NCBI GenBank assembly: GCA_902560625.1
Contig: CACEMD010000002.1
Coordinates: 1-64,000 of the forward strand
Source: an uncultured Pelagibacteraceae bacterium
GTDB taxonomy: Bacteria; Pseudomonadota; Alphaproteobacteria; Pelagibacterales; Pelagibacteraceae
Direction: 5' to 3'
DNA length: 64,000 nucleotides
Shown in pieces: positions 43,382 through 52,703 of the stretch; the stretch's first letter is position 1, and every line of letters begins with the position of its first letter. The notes under the pieces were generated by a model, which worked only from the letters and a program-made list of their open reading frames with translations, was not told where the DNA came from and did no database searches. Both the position numbers and the translations under genes were made by a program.

Positions 43382-44101
43382 ATAAAGACCTTCTGGAGGT
43401 GCTGGGGGTGCACATAAACTTCTTTTTTTTGACTTCAAAATATTTTCAAATTTATTTAATGACCATTTTTTCTCACCAAGATACTTTAAACACCCAACCA
43501 TTGAACGAACTTGTTGCTGTAAAAAGGATTGAGATCTAAACTCAATTTCAATTTTATTCTTTAAAGATTTTATTTTAATCAATTTTATAGTTCTAACAGG
43601 ACTTTTTGCTTTACAGCTTTTTTTCCTAAATGTAGAAAAATCCATTGTTCCTATTAACTTTTTAGCTCCTCTTTTCATTAAAACTAGATCTAATTCTTTA
43701 ATAATATGCCAACTTCTATTTTTTTCTAAAACTGGTCCACTTAGTCTATTAATAATAATATATTTGTATATTCTCATTTTAGCTGAAAATCTTGCGTGAA
43801 AATTACTATTTTTTTTTTTTATTTTAAGAATTGTAACAGCATCTTTATTCAGGAAATAATTGACCGATTTTAGAAATCTATTTAGTTCTTTAATTTTATT
43901 TTTACAATCGAAATGAGCAGATTGTTCAATTGCATGAACTCCTGTATCGGTTCTACCTGATCCTATTAATATTATTTTTTCCTTTAGCAACATTGAAATT
44001 CTTTTTTGTATAAGTCCTTGAACACTTTTGCTTTTTTTTTGAATTTGCCAACCTTTGAAACCTGTTCCATCATACTCAACTAATATTTGATATCTAAACA
44101 T
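43361..44101 (-). CDS. truA: tRNA pseudouridine(38-40) synthase
   Basis: Pseudouridine synthase of 246 residues that modifies the anticodon stem-loop. YDGTGFKGWQIQKKSKSVQG (about 9-28), the catalytic GSGRTDTGVHAIEQSAHF motif with its Asp (about 47-64), FHARFSAKMRIYKY, and FLQQQVRSMVGCL are present, all canonical for TruA. It overlaps fmt by 8 bases upstream and the convergent SET gene by 21 bases at its end. Confidence 0.95.
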   Translation of the reverse strand: MFRYQILVEYDGTGFKGWQIQKKSKSVQGLIQKRISMLLKEKIILIGSGRTDTGVHAIEQSAHFDCKNKIKELNRFLKSVNYFLNKDAVTILKIKKKNSNFHARFSAKMRIYKYIIINRLSGPVLEKNRSWHIIKELDLVLMKRGAKKLIGTMDFSTFRKKSCKAKSPVRTIKLIKIKSLKNKIEIEFRSQSFLQQQVRSMVGCLKYLGEKKWSLNKFENILKSKKRSLCAPPAPPEGLYLLRVIY

Positions 44102-45023
44102 TAGATATTACTGAGCCTTTTTTGATTTTAGATCCAAGTAAAAACTCAGTAATTTTCTGGGGTTTTTTTCCTTGTCTCTGTATTTCAAGAATTTTGATTG
44201 ATTGATTGCTACAAGCAATTTCTAATTTATCAGTTATTACTTCTCCAACTTTACCTTCACCACTTCCAATTTCAGCTCTAAGGATTTTATACCTTTCTCC
44301 ATTATAATTAAAGAATGCACCAGGTGTGGGAAATAAACCATTTATCTTTCCAAGAATATTAATAGCTTTATCACTCCAATTAATTTTACCCTCCGCTTTA
44401 TCTATTTTTTTGGCGTATGTTGCGATTGAATGATCCTGATCAATAAATTTTACTTTATCCTCCAATACATCATCGATAATATCCAAAATTTTTTCAGCAG
44501 CTAATAAGGATAATTTTTCTGAAATTTCTTGTGCATTATTATTATAATCTATATTTATTTTAAAAGTATTGCTAACGGGTCCACTGTCTAATTCCTCATT
44601 AATTTTCATTATACTTATACCCGTTTCATTATCCAATTCCATAATAGATCTTTGAATTGGGGCAGCTCCTCTCCATCTAGGAAGTATAGATCCATGAATA
44701 TTTATAAAACCTTTTTTAGTTAAATTTAAAAAATTTTTAGGTATGATTTGGCCATATGCAACTACTACTGCCAAATCTGCATTCAAATTTTTTATAAAAT
44801 TATATTCTTCATCATTATCTTTTAAAGTTTTTGGATATCTAAAATCTATATTTAAAGTTTCTGAAATACCTTGAACAGGTGATTTATTTATTTTTTGACC
44901 ACGTTGTGATTTTTGAGGTGGTTGAGTATATACAACTGATATTGGATATCCATTTTGATAGAGTGATTTCAAAATTGGTACAGCAAACATAGGCGTACCC
45001 ATAAAAATTATTTTTTTAGCCAT
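44094..45023 (-). CDS. fmt: Methionyl-tRNA formyltransferase
   Basis: Enzyme of 309 residues that formylates initiator Met-tRNA. It starts with IIFMGTPMFAVPIL (about 4-17), has the catalytic VVVAYGQIIPK and NIHGSILPRWRGAAPIQRSI (Asn, His and later Asp residues of the active site), and a C-terminal OB-like domain with LFPTPGAFF. It lies between def and truA on the same strand. With def it forms the standard formylation/deformylation pair. Confidence 0.96.
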   Translation of the reverse strand: MAKKIIFMGTPMFAVPILKSLYQNGYPISVVYTQPPQKSQRGQKINKSPVQGISETLNIDFRYPKTLKDNDEEYNFIKNLNADLAVVVAYGQIIPKNFLNLTKKGFINIHGSILPRWRGAAPIQRSIMELDNETGISIMKINEELDSGPVSNTFKINIDYNNNAQEISEKLSLLAAEKILDIIDDVLEDKVKFIDQDHSIATYAKKIDKAEGKINWSDKAINILGKINGLFPTPGAFFNYNGERYKILRAEIGSGEGKVGEVITDKLEIACSNQSIKILEIQRQGKKPQKITEFLLGSKIKKGSVISNV

Positions 45024-45026
45024 TTA

Positions 45027-45542
45027 TCAAACTACTATCCTTGTAGATTTGCTTTTAGATAGTTTTTTGATAATCATAGATTTCTTTAACTTGGATAGAT
45101 AGTCTATAAAAAGTATTCCCTCTAAATGATCCATTTCATGTTGAATGCACGTTGCTAATAAACCTTCTGCCTTTAATATTTTTTTTTCACCATTATAATC
45201 TAGATATTCCACATCACATTTTTTTGGTCGATCTATTTCTGCAAATTGATTGGGAACAGATAAGCATCCTTCTTCATAAGTAGATTTTAAATTATCTTTA
45301 TTTTTAATTATTGGATTAACAAAATATAACGGATTTTTTTTATTTTCAATTTTTAAATCTATAACAATTATTCTTTTGGGAATTCCAATTTGAATTGCTG
45401 CTAAACCTATACCATTTGCGCTGTACATTGTCTCAAGCATATCATCCATTATTTTTCTTTCATTATTTCCAACCTTTTCAACTGGACTTGAGATTTTTCT
45501 CAAAATTTTATCCGGCTCAGTAATAATATTTCTAATTGTCAT
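45027..45542 (-). CDS. def: Peptide deformylase
   Basis: Metalloprotease of 171 residues that removes the N-formyl group from new proteins. All three motifs are present: motif 1 GIGLAAIQIG (about 44-53), motif 2 EEGCLSVP (about 91-98), and motif 3 CIQHEMDHLEGILF (about 132-145; HExxH with flanking Cys). It is the first gene of the def-fmt-truA series, with only 3 bases before fmt. Normal length. Confidence 0.96.
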   Translation of the reverse strand: MTIRNIITEPDKILRKISSPVEKVGNNERKIMDDMLETMYSANGIGLAAIQIGIPKRIIVIDLKIENKKNPLYFVNPIIKNKDNLKSTYEEGCLSVPNQFAEIDRPKKCDVEYLDYNGEKKILKAEGLLATCIQHEMDHLEGILFIDYLSKLKKSMIIKKLSKSKSTRIVV

Positions 45543-45574
45543 AAAACTATATTAAGATTATTTTATTATATTTT

Positions 45575-47323
45575 TTAAACTTTTAAAGGAAGAACTTCTA
45601 ACAAAATTTTATTTCTTACAGTATCAATGTCCAACTGATTTAATGTATAGACAATAAAGTTAAGTGTTTCTGAACCTAATACATTAAGTTTATCTTCACC
45701 AATTATTTCAACAATTCTTAAAAGTGCCATTCCTGACTCATCATTGCTTACCATTGCTATAATATCAGATGGAACGCTGGGTTTAAACTCATAAAGATTT
45801 TTATACTTATTTGAAATTTCTACCCCATCCGACTTTAAGGATTCTAATAAAATTATATCTTTTATAGTAAAAATATATTTTTTATTCTTCTTAACTTTTT
45901 TTAAAAGATCATTAGTATCTTTTTCTATTTTATCAGAAGTAGTTTCATCCATAAAGTATTTAAGCAATTTAGACTGGTGAATAATTTTATTATTTATTTT
46001 AATATCTTTTTTTTCATCTTTAGAACTTAAATTATCAATATAGAACGTTGTATAGTTTGATGAAACACTTTCAAAACTAATATCATTTAATATCTCAGCT
46101 AATTTTTCATCAAATGCATTTTGCAAATTTTCAGATACTAATGATTTTTTTATTTTAAAAGATAGATCTAAAATTTCATTTACATCTGAAGATAAAAGTA
46201 TTTTTTGATATAAAAGAGCCCTTCCTTCGTAAGATGGAAGGCTTTTGTATACTTCTTTAGCATTTATTAATTGGTTTATATTAAATTGAAATCTTTTATA
46301 TAAATTAAATAAATCATCTTCTGAATAATTTTTTTCATGGGTTGCTTTTTCAAGTATTTTAATTTTCTCAATATCCTCTAGATTTACATTCTCAATATCA
46401 TCTAATAAACTAGCAGAAGATAAATATTTCCATATAATTTTTTTTGTTTTATCGGTGGGTATATAATCAAAATCATTATCGGTGACATGAGAAATATGGA
46501 AATTTAAAATAGTTTTTTCAGAGAATAAGTTATCTTCATTTTGTTCATAACCCATCATAATATTAAACTTTTGTTCAAAAAAACTATCTTTAAATCCAAG
46601 TTCTTTTTTTAAATCAAATAATAGTTGAGCTTCTTCTCTTTTTTTTGCATTAATCAAACAGTATATTTTAAATTTTGATAAATAATCATTTTCAATTTTA
46701 TAGATTTCGTCAAATATTTGGCATGCAGAACTTAAGTCTGAATTTGACAAATATTCATTAACATAAAATGTAATCAATCTATCATTATTTATTTCATCAT
46801 TATTTTTAATAAATTCCTTGATTAATTGAAGGTTTTTTTTTTTAATAAGGTAATCAAACTTAAAATTTAAAAACTCATCACTTTTAATGTTTTCTTTTGG
46901 AAAATATGAATTTGTTAATAAAACAATCTCTAAAATCTCATTTGCGTCTTTTGATAAATTTAAATTGTTAATTTTATTTATTAGAAATCTTATTTTATCT
47001 CCATCTGAATTTGTCCACATATCTATATCTAAATTATTTTCTTGAGGATCAAAAAGTCCAGCTAAAAGTACATCATTTTCAGTCGGGTCATTTTTGAAAA
47101 CTGATAATTCAATATTATCGTTATTTTTAACTTTATCGTATAAACTTTTTTTCAAATTTTCATTCTCATCGATAGAATTTTGTACAATACCCTTTTCATC
47201 TTCATTTTTTTCTAAATTCCATATATCTATTGTTTCTGTTGAGTAAAGTTTATTATAAGTAAATACTAAAACTATAACGAAAAAAATAAAAAAATTTTTA
47301 CTTGATAATTTTAAATTTTTCAT
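45575..47323 (-). CDS. Exported protein of unknown function, mainly helical
   Basis: I do not recognise the family. The start is set at 47323 (MKNLKLSSKNFFIFFVIVL), giving 582 residues with an N-terminal signal peptide or anchor (about 10-25) ending near LYSTETIDIW. The rest is acidic and Asn/Asp/Lys-rich and appears built of alternating helices, like an alpha-solenoid (recurring LLxxS, ILxLSxKIKK and LLYQKIL segments), with DLFNLYKRFQFNINQL near the middle. The C-terminal 60 residues are more hydrophobic. It overlaps the preceding 61-residue membrane gene by 26 bases, and precedes def. A periplasmic scaffold or TPR-like role is possible but not shown. Confidence 0.55.
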   Translation of the reverse strand: MKNLKLSSKNFFIFFVIVLVFTYNKLYSTETIDIWNLEKNEDEKGIVQNSIDENENLKKSLYDKVKNNDNIELSVFKNDPTENDVLLAGLFDPQENNLDIDMWTNSDGDKIRFLINKINNLNLSKDANEILEIVLLTNSYFPKENIKSDEFLNFKFDYLIKKKNLQLIKEFIKNNDEINNDRLITFYVNEYLSNSDLSSACQIFDEIYKIENDYLSKFKIYCLINAKKREEAQLLFDLKKELGFKDSFFEQKFNIMMGYEQNEDNLFSEKTILNFHISHVTDNDFDYIPTDKTKKIIWKYLSSASLLDDIENVNLEDIEKIKILEKATHEKNYSEDDLFNLYKRFQFNINQLINAKEVYKSLPSYEGRALLYQKILLSSDVNEILDLSFKIKKSLVSENLQNAFDEKLAEILNDISFESVSSNYTTFYIDNLSSKDEKKDIKINNKIIHQSKLLKYFMDETTSDKIEKDTNDLLKKVKKNKKYIFTIKDIILLESLKSDGVEISNKYKNLYEFKPSVPSDIIAMVSNDESGMALLRIVEIIGEDKLNVLGSETLNFIVYTLNQLDIDTVRNKILLEVLPLKV

Positions 47324-47483
47324 TTGGAACCAATTTTTCAATATTTTTTTCTGGTTTTGGGAATTCAATTTTATCTATAAGAATTATTATGGTAATTAGC
47401 AAAAAAAAAATTACAGCTAATTTAATTAAAAATTTTCCGATAGAACTAAAAGTACTGGCTCTTGTTTTTCTTTCAAATTGCAT
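47298..47483 (-). CDS. Small single-pass membrane protein of unknown function
   Basis: Protein of 61 residues: a basic N-terminus (MQFERKTRASTFSSIGKFL), one strong membrane helix (about 20-40, FLIKLAVIFFLLITIIILI), and a Pro/Lys tail ending PNEKFKIIK. This type-II-like layout is common in small envelope proteins. It overlaps the long exported protein by 26 bases in another frame, which suggests translational coupling. It is divergent from aroK (57 bases between starts). Family not recognised. Confidence 0.55.
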   Translation of the reverse strand: MQFERKTRASTFSSIGKFLIKLAVIFFLLITIIILIDKIEFPKPEKNIEKLVPNEKFKIIK

Positions 47484-47540
47484 ATATCGTTTAATAATTT
47501 CAAATTAAGACATATTTGTGATTTTTCAAAGTAGAAACTC

Positions 47541-48056
47541 ATGAAAATAAATAAAAATCTTGTATTAATCGGTATGATGGGATCTGGGAAGTCAACATTA
47601 GGATACTTGTTAGCACAAAAACTTAAATTAGTTTTTATAGATATAGATCATGAAATTGAGGAACTAGAGAAAATGCCAGTTTCAAAAATCTTTAAAAAAA
47701 ACGGAGAAATGTACTTTAGAGCTATTGAGGAAAAAATTACATTGGAAATTCTTAAAGAAAACTCTAAAAGTGTAGTTTCTTTAGGAGGTGGTGCATTTTT
47801 AAATAAAAAAATTCAAGATTTAGTTTTAAAAAAAAACATATCTTTTTGGCTTAAATGGAAAAATATAAGTATAATAAAAAGACTTAAAAACTTTAGCAAA
47901 AGACCAGTATTGAAAAATATGAATAACGAACAAGTAGATAATTTGATCAACGACAGATCCAAGATTTACTCTAAGGCGGATTATATAATAGAATGTGATA
48001 ATTTAGAGAAATCTGAAATTATAAGTAAAATTATTAAAATATATGAAAATCAATAA
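47541..48056 (+). CDS. aroK: Shikimate kinase
   Basis: P-loop kinase of 171 residues that phosphorylates shikimate. Walker A is GMMGSGKSTLG (about 11-21), the shikimate-binding DIDHEIEE (DxD motif) and FRAIEEK (Arg contact) follow, then VVSLGGGAFLN (GGG motif), and RPVLKNM in the lid region. It overlaps aroB by 14 bases; aroK-aroB is the standard pair. It starts 57 bases from the divergent small membrane protein gene. Confidence 0.94.
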   Translation: MKINKNLVLIGMMGSGKSTLGYLLAQKLKLVFIDIDHEIEELEKMPVSKIFKKNGEMYFRAIEEKITLEILKENSKSVVSLGGGAFLNKKIQDLVLKKNISFWLKWKNISIIKRLKNFSKRPVLKNMNNEQVDNLINDRSKIYSKADYIIECDNLEKSEIISKIIKIYENQ

Positions 48057-49143
48057 GCTATTGGTAAAAACTAAAAATAAAAATTATTCAATTTTTGTTG
48101 GAAAAGATATCGCAAACAATCTTCATGGAATATTTAAAAGAGAAAATATAAACTTGAACAAGTGTTTAATTGTTGTAGATAAAGAATTACCAAAAAATCC
48201 TTGTTACAAAATAATTAATTCTATTCACTCTAAACAGAAAAAAATAATTTTTTTTCGTTCAAGTGAAAAAAATAAAAATTTTAGTAGTGTAAATAAAATT
48301 TTAGATTCCCTTTTTAGAGAAAATTTCAGCCGCGAGGATTGTGTCATTGCAATTGGCGGCGGAATTACTGGTGATGTCGTTGGTTTTGCTGCAAGCATTT
48401 ATAAAAGAGGTATTAAATTTATAAATATCCCTACAACTTTATTGGCACAAGTTGACTCTTCGGTTGGAGGAAAAACAGGAGTAAATAATAAATACGGAAA
48501 AAATTTAATAGGAACTTTTAATCAACCAGATTTAGTTATATCTGAAATTAATTTTTTAAAGTCTTTACCGAAAAGAGAGCTAATATGTGGATACGCTGAA
48601 ATTCTTAAGCATACAATAATTGCTAATAGAAGAAAATTTTCATTTCTTGAAAAAAATAAAAATAAAATATTAAAACTAAATAGTGATATTATTCAAAAAG
48701 CTATTGTCGATAGCTGTATTATTAAAAAAAAAGTTATAGAAAAAGATGAAAGAGAGAGAAATTTAAGAAAAGTTTTAAACTTTGGTCATACTTTTGCGCA
48801 TTCATTTGAAGCATCACTTAAATATACAAAAAAACTAAATCATGGTGAAGCAGTGCTTATGGGAATGAAGTGTGCAATAAAATTTAGTCAACAAATTAAA
48901 TGTATCAGCAAAAACGATGCAACAAGATTAATCAAACATATAGATAGTTTAAAAACAAAAAATTTGAAAAATTTTTTTAAATTAAAGAATATAGAAACTC
49001 TTATCAAATTTATGAAAAATGATAAGAAAAATAAATCAAACAAAATAAATCTAATTTTACTTAAAAGAATTGGAAAGCCAGAAATAAATTCAAATTATAG
49101 TGTTAGTCTAATTAAGAAATTTTTATATAATGAGTTAAATTAA
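48043..49143 (+). CDS. aroB: 3-dehydroquinate synthase
   Basis: NAD- and metal-dependent lyase of 366 residues, second step of the shikimate pathway. Motifs: REDCVIAIGGGITGDVVGFAASIYKRGI (NAD site, about 98-125, in part), NIPTTLLAQVDSSVGGKTGVN (about 128-148), GYAEILKHTII and NFGHTFAHSFE (metal-binding His). Overlaps aroK by 14 bases and, at its end, the convergent bolA gene by 9. Confidence 0.95.
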   Translation: MKINKLLVKTKNKNYSIFVGKDIANNLHGIFKRENINLNKCLIVVDKELPKNPCYKIINSIHSKQKKIIFFRSSEKNKNFSSVNKILDSLFRENFSREDCVIAIGGGITGDVVGFAASIYKRGIKFINIPTTLLAQVDSSVGGKTGVNNKYGKNLIGTFNQPDLVISEINFLKSLPKRELICGYAEILKHTIIANRRKFSFLEKNKNKILKLNSDIIQKAIVDSCIIKKKVIEKDERERNLRKVLNFGHTFAHSFEASLKYTKKLNHGEAVLMGMKCAIKFSQQIKCISKNDATRLIKHIDSLKTKNLKNFFKLKNIETLIKFMKNDKKNKSNKINLILLKRIGKPEINSNYSVSLIKKFLYNELN

Positions 49144-49395
49144 TTTAATTTGCAATGAGTGAATAGATTCATTTATTTCTTTTTGAAGAATCTTATGAAT
49201 GTTTCGTGAGACATCTATTCTATTTTTGATCTTTAGTTCCTCAGATTTTATTATTATTTCTAGATGGAATTTTCCGTGCTTGTGAGAATTGTGTTTTAAA
49301 TGTAAAAAGGTTTTATCTAATATTTTTAATTCATCTACCTTAATTTTGGAATTAATTTTTTTTTTTACAATCTCTTTAAGTTGGTTTATATCCAT
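49135..49395 (-). CDS. BolA-family protein
   Basis: Small protein of 86 residues with the class II KH-like fold of BolA. Recognisable: IKVDELKILDKTFLHLKHNSHKHGKFHLEIIIKSEEL in pieces (about 18-54; the family has xHxxH...HFxVxIVSxxF), NRIDVSRNIHKILQKEI and SIHSLQIKL. BolA proteins act with monothiol glutaredoxins in iron-sulfur trafficking and stress response. The pattern is closer to the bolA gene of the bolA-dnaJ-like-cobS-cobT cluster of Alphaproteobacteria than to IbaG/YrbA. It is convergent with aroB and divergent from the J-domain gene. Confidence 0.75.
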   Translation of the reverse strand: MDINQLKEIVKKKINSKIKVDELKILDKTFLHLKHNSHKHGKFHLEIIIKSEELKIKNRIDVSRNIHKILQKEINESIHSLQIKLI

Positions 49396-49416
49396 AATTA
49401 AAATTTTTATTATATC

Positions 49417-49938
49417 ATGAAAAATATCTGTGAGTGGAATAAATGTAATAATATTGGCGAGTATAAAGCTCCCATTGAAAAAGATAATAGTAAAAAATAT
49501 AGATTACTGTGTTTAGAGCATGTTAAAGAATTTAATAAAAACTGGAATTATTTTAAGGATATGGATGATGAGCAGGTTTATGAGTTTTTAAAATCTGATA
49601 TAACCTGGCACAAACCGACGCAGAGCTTTAGTTCATCTGATAATTTTTTTAAAATATTGTGGAAAAATGCACTCAAAGGAGAATACCATTCACCAAATTC
49701 AAAGTTTAGAGACTTTGAAGTAAACAAATTTAAATTTAATCAAAATGATTTAAAAGCATTTAGTATTCTTGGTATAAGAGTAGGTCAAGATTGGAAAAAA
49801 ATACAACAAAAGTTTAAATTACTTGTGAAAAAATTTCACCCTGATATGAATTCAGGAAATAAAAAATTTGAAGATAAGCTTAAAGTAATAACTTTAGCTT
49901 ATACTCAATTAAAAAAAACTTATAAAAATAAAATATGA
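49417..49938 (+). CDS. J-domain (DnaJ-like) protein
   Basis: Protein of 173 residues with a C-terminal J domain. The first 60 residues are unusual: MKNICEWNKCNNIGEYKAPI with two Cys and a later CLEH, which could form a small zinc site, then an acidic DMDDEQVYEFLKSD segment. The J domain (about 120-173) reads FSILGIRVGQDWKKIQQKFK, then VKKFHPDMNSGN with the HPD tripeptide needed to stimulate DnaK. It overlaps cobS by 4 bases, as in many Alphaproteobacteria. Confidence 0.85.
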   Translation: MKNICEWNKCNNIGEYKAPIEKDNSKKYRLLCLEHVKEFNKNWNYFKDMDDEQVYEFLKSDITWHKPTQSFSSSDNFFKILWKNALKGEYHSPNSKFRDFEVNKFKFNQNDLKAFSILGIRVGQDWKKIQQKFKLLVKKFHPDMNSGNKKFEDKLKVITLAYTQLKKTYKNKI

Positions 49939-50909
49939 TTAATAATTTAAATATTCAACCTGATATAAAACTGTCTGTAAAGCAATCATTTGGAATTGAG
50001 ACAGATATGGAAGTGAATGCTTTCTCTAAAAAAAATGATTTCGTACCAGAGATAGATAAGGATTATAAATTTGATCGAGATACAACTTTAGCAATTTTAA
50101 GTGGTTTTAATTTTAATAAAAGAGTTATAATACACGGATACCATGGTACTGGAAAATCGACCCATATAACTCAAGTTGCTGCAAGGTTAAATTGGCCTTG
50201 TATTAGAGTTAATCTTGACTCTCATATAAGCAGAATAGATCTTATTGGGAAGGATGCTATTGTTGTGAAAGACGGAAAACAAATTACTGAATTTCAGGAA
50301 GGTATTCTTCCATGGTCTATTCAAAATCCTGTAGCGCTTATTTTTGACGAATATGATGCTATGAGGCCTGATGTTGCATTCTTGATGACAAAAGTTTTAG
50401 AGGCTGAAGGAGGTTTAACACTGCTAGAAAAGAATAAAATTATAAAACCTAATGAGTACTTTAGATTATTTGCAACAGCAAATACAGTAGGCTTGGGTGA
50501 TACTACTGGCCTATATACAGGTACACAGCAAATTAACCAAGCCCAAATGGATAGATGGAACATAGTAACTACCTTAAATTATTTGGCACTAGATAAAGAA
50601 ATGGAAATTATTTTATCTAAAAATAAAATTTTAAACACTACTAAGGGTAAGGAGATAGTTTCAAATATGATTAAAGTTGCTTCTTTAACAAGGAAGGGTT
50701 TCATAGCTGGAGACATATCAACTGTAATGAGTCCTCGTACAGTTTTACATTGGGCTGAAAACTACGAAATTTTTAAAGATATTGGATACGCATTTCGAGT
50801 TACATTTTTAAATAAATGTGATGAAACCGAAAAAAATACTATTTCTGAATACTATCAGAGATGTTTTGGTGAAGATTTACCAGAGTCCATGATCAATATA
50901 CAAATGTAA
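49935..50909 (+). CDS. cobS: Cobaltochelatase-type AAA+ ATPase CobS
   Basis: MoxR-group AAA+ protein of 324 residues. Walker A GYHGTGKSTH (about 75-84), Walker B ALIFDEYD (about 133-140), and ATANTVGLGDTTGLYTGTQ, sensor-1 type, are clear; the N-terminus with EVNAFSKKNDFVPEID is as in CobS. With CobT it forms the ATPase ring of the aerobic cobaltochelatase that loads cobalt into the corrin ring. No cobN or other cobalamin gene is in the window, so its partner is uncertain. It abuts cobT directly. Confidence 0.92.
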   Translation: MINNLNIQPDIKLSVKQSFGIETDMEVNAFSKKNDFVPEIDKDYKFDRDTTLAILSGFNFNKRVIIHGYHGTGKSTHITQVAARLNWPCIRVNLDSHISRIDLIGKDAIVVKDGKQITEFQEGILPWSIQNPVALIFDEYDAMRPDVAFLMTKVLEAEGGLTLLEKNKIIKPNEYFRLFATANTVGLGDTTGLYTGTQQINQAQMDRWNIVTTLNYLALDKEMEIILSKNKILNTTKGKEIVSNMIKVASLTRKGFIAGDISTVMSPRTVLHWAENYEIFKDIGYAFRVTFLNKCDETEKNTISEYYQRCFGEDLPESMINIQM

Positions 50910-52703
50910 ATGGATAAGGAAAAAAATCTTAAAGAAAAGTTCAAGCAGGCTTTAATATCTACAATAAAAGTAATTTCTGAAGATTTTGAGATAAAAAACC
51001 ATACAAAAAAAAACATAAATTCAAAAAATTTTGATTTTTTTGATTTAGATAATTTAAAAAGTAAAGATGATTTTATTAAATTGAGAGCTGAAACCGACTC
51101 AGAGGCATTAAAAAGAAAGTTTTCTGATATTGAAGTATATAATAAGAGTCTCCCAAAAAAAAATTCATTTAGATTTTTGTATGAAATTTCCGAAAAAATT
51201 AGGTATGAGCTTATTGGTACTAGAATGCTCAAAGGTATTGAAAAAAATATTTTACAAAGTTATTTATTTAAAATTAGTAGTAAGAAAAAAGATCTCCTAA
51301 AGTCTAAAGAGGATGTGAATATTGCTGAAGCTTTTGAACTTTATATGCTAAAAAACTTTTTTAATATAAAATTAAATGATTTTGCTGAAAAAAAGCTAAG
51401 TTTCTGGGAGCCTGAATTTGAAACAACGTTGGGAAAACACAAAGACTTTTTAAATAAAAACTTAGAAAATCAAGAATTATATAACTCGAAATTTTCCGAG
51501 CTTCTGCAAAAAATGGAAATTTTTGAAAGTGATGAAGACGAAAAACATCAAAAAAATCAAGAAAATGAAGACGAAAATAATCAATCAAATGACTCTAGCC
51601 AAAATAGTGATGAGGAGGAGAAAAGTGCGCAAGATCAAGATCAAAATGGGATAGATGCTGACTATGATGTTAATGAATTTAGGATGGATGAACAACTTTC
51701 AGATACAGATCCTGATCATCAAAGTTCTGAACAAATTGTGCAAAAGTTTAATACAAAAAATAGTGATAAGCCATACAAAATATTTACAAATAAATTTGAC
51801 GAAATAGCAAAAGCTGAGACTTTAGAAACTGCTGAAGAGATATCAAAATTAAGAAGAAATTTAGATCAGCAGCTTACAAGTTTTCAAGATCTAATAACTA
51901 AATTAGCGAATAAACTTCAAAGACAGCTACTTGCAAAACAAAATAGATCTTGGGAGTTCGATTTGGAAGAAGGATTATTAGACAGTTCAAAATTACAAAG
52001 AATAATTATTGATCCCTATAACTCACTTTCTTTTAAAAGAGAAAAAGATTTAGATTTTAAGGATACAGTTGTTACTTTATTAATAGATAATTCGGGGTCT
52101 ATGAGAGGCAGGCCAATTACTATTGCAGCTATTTGTGCAGATATATTATCTAGAACATTGGAGAGATGTTCTGTTAAAGTTGAAATTCTAGGTTTTACAA
52201 CAAAAAATTGGAAAGGTGGTGAAAGTAGAGAATACTGGAATAAAAATGGCAAAATAAAAAATCCAGGAAGATTAAATGATCTAAGGCATATTATCTATAA
52301 ATCTGCTGATACACATTGGAGACAATCAAAAAAAAATCTAGGATTAATGCTTAAAGAAGGAATCTTAAAAGAAAACATTGATGGAGAAGCCATTGCCTGG
52401 GCGTATAGCCGTCTAAAAAAAAGGAAAGAAGAAAGAAAAATACTAATGGTAATATCTGACGGCGCTCCTGTAGATGACTCGACTCTTTCAGTAAATTCTG
52501 GAGATTTTCTTGAAAAGCACTTAAAGAAAATTGTAAAATTTATTGAAAGTAAAAATGATATAGAAATACTTGCAATTGGAATCGGACATGATGTATCTAG
52601 ATATTATCAGAAAGCAATTAAAATTTCCGATGTTCAAGAACTTGGTGATGTGATGATTTCTGAATTGAGTGAATTATTTAGTAATAAAAAAACAATTAAT
52701 TAA
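50910..52703 (+). CDS. cobT: Cobaltochelatase-type VWA protein CobT
   Basis: Protein of 597 residues. An N-terminal helical region (about 1-200) is followed by a highly acidic, Asn/Gln-rich linker (about 205-265) and a C-terminal von Willebrand A domain (about 390-597) with the MIDAS motif [13 protein letters not shown], then [23 protein letters not shown] and the characteristic RRLxxxRHIIYK-like [13 protein letters not shown] segment. CobT pairs with CobS. The gene ends 4 bases inside the convergent regB gene. The linker is composition-biased but has no frameshift. Confidence 0.92.
   Translation: MDKEKNLKEKFKQALISTIKVISEDFEIKNHTKKNINSKNFDFFDLDNLKSKDDFIKLRAETDSEALKRKFSDIEVYNKSLPKKNSFRFLYEISEKIRYELIGTRMLKGIEKNILQSYLFKISSKKKDLLKSKEDVNIAEAFELYMLKNFFNIKLNDFAEKKLSFWEPEFETTLGKHKDFLNKNLENQELYNSKFSELLQKMEIFESDEDEKHQKNQENEDENNQSNDSSQNSDEEEKSAQDQDQNGIDADYDVNEFRMDEQLSDTDPDHQSSEQIVQKFNTKNSDKPYKIFTNKFDEIAKAETLETAEEISKLRRNLDQQLTSFQDLITKLANKLQRQLLAKQNRSWEFDLEEGLLDSSKLQRIIIDPYNSLSFKREKDLDFKDTVVTLLIDNSGSMRGRPITIAAICADILSRTLERCSVKVEILGFTTKNWKGGESREYWNKNGKIKNPGRLNDLRHIIYKSADTHWRQSKKNLGLMLKEGILKENIDGEAIAWAYSRLKKRKEERKILMVISDGAPVDDSTLSVNSGDFLEKHLKKIVKFIESKNDIEILAIGIGHDVSRYYQKAIKISDVQELGDVMISELSELFSNKKTIN

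Noticed and set aside
49935-52703. cobS-cobT as evidence for cobalamin synthesis
   Set aside because: No cobN or other pathway gene is present in the window, and these ATPase/VWA pairs occur without B12 synthesis.
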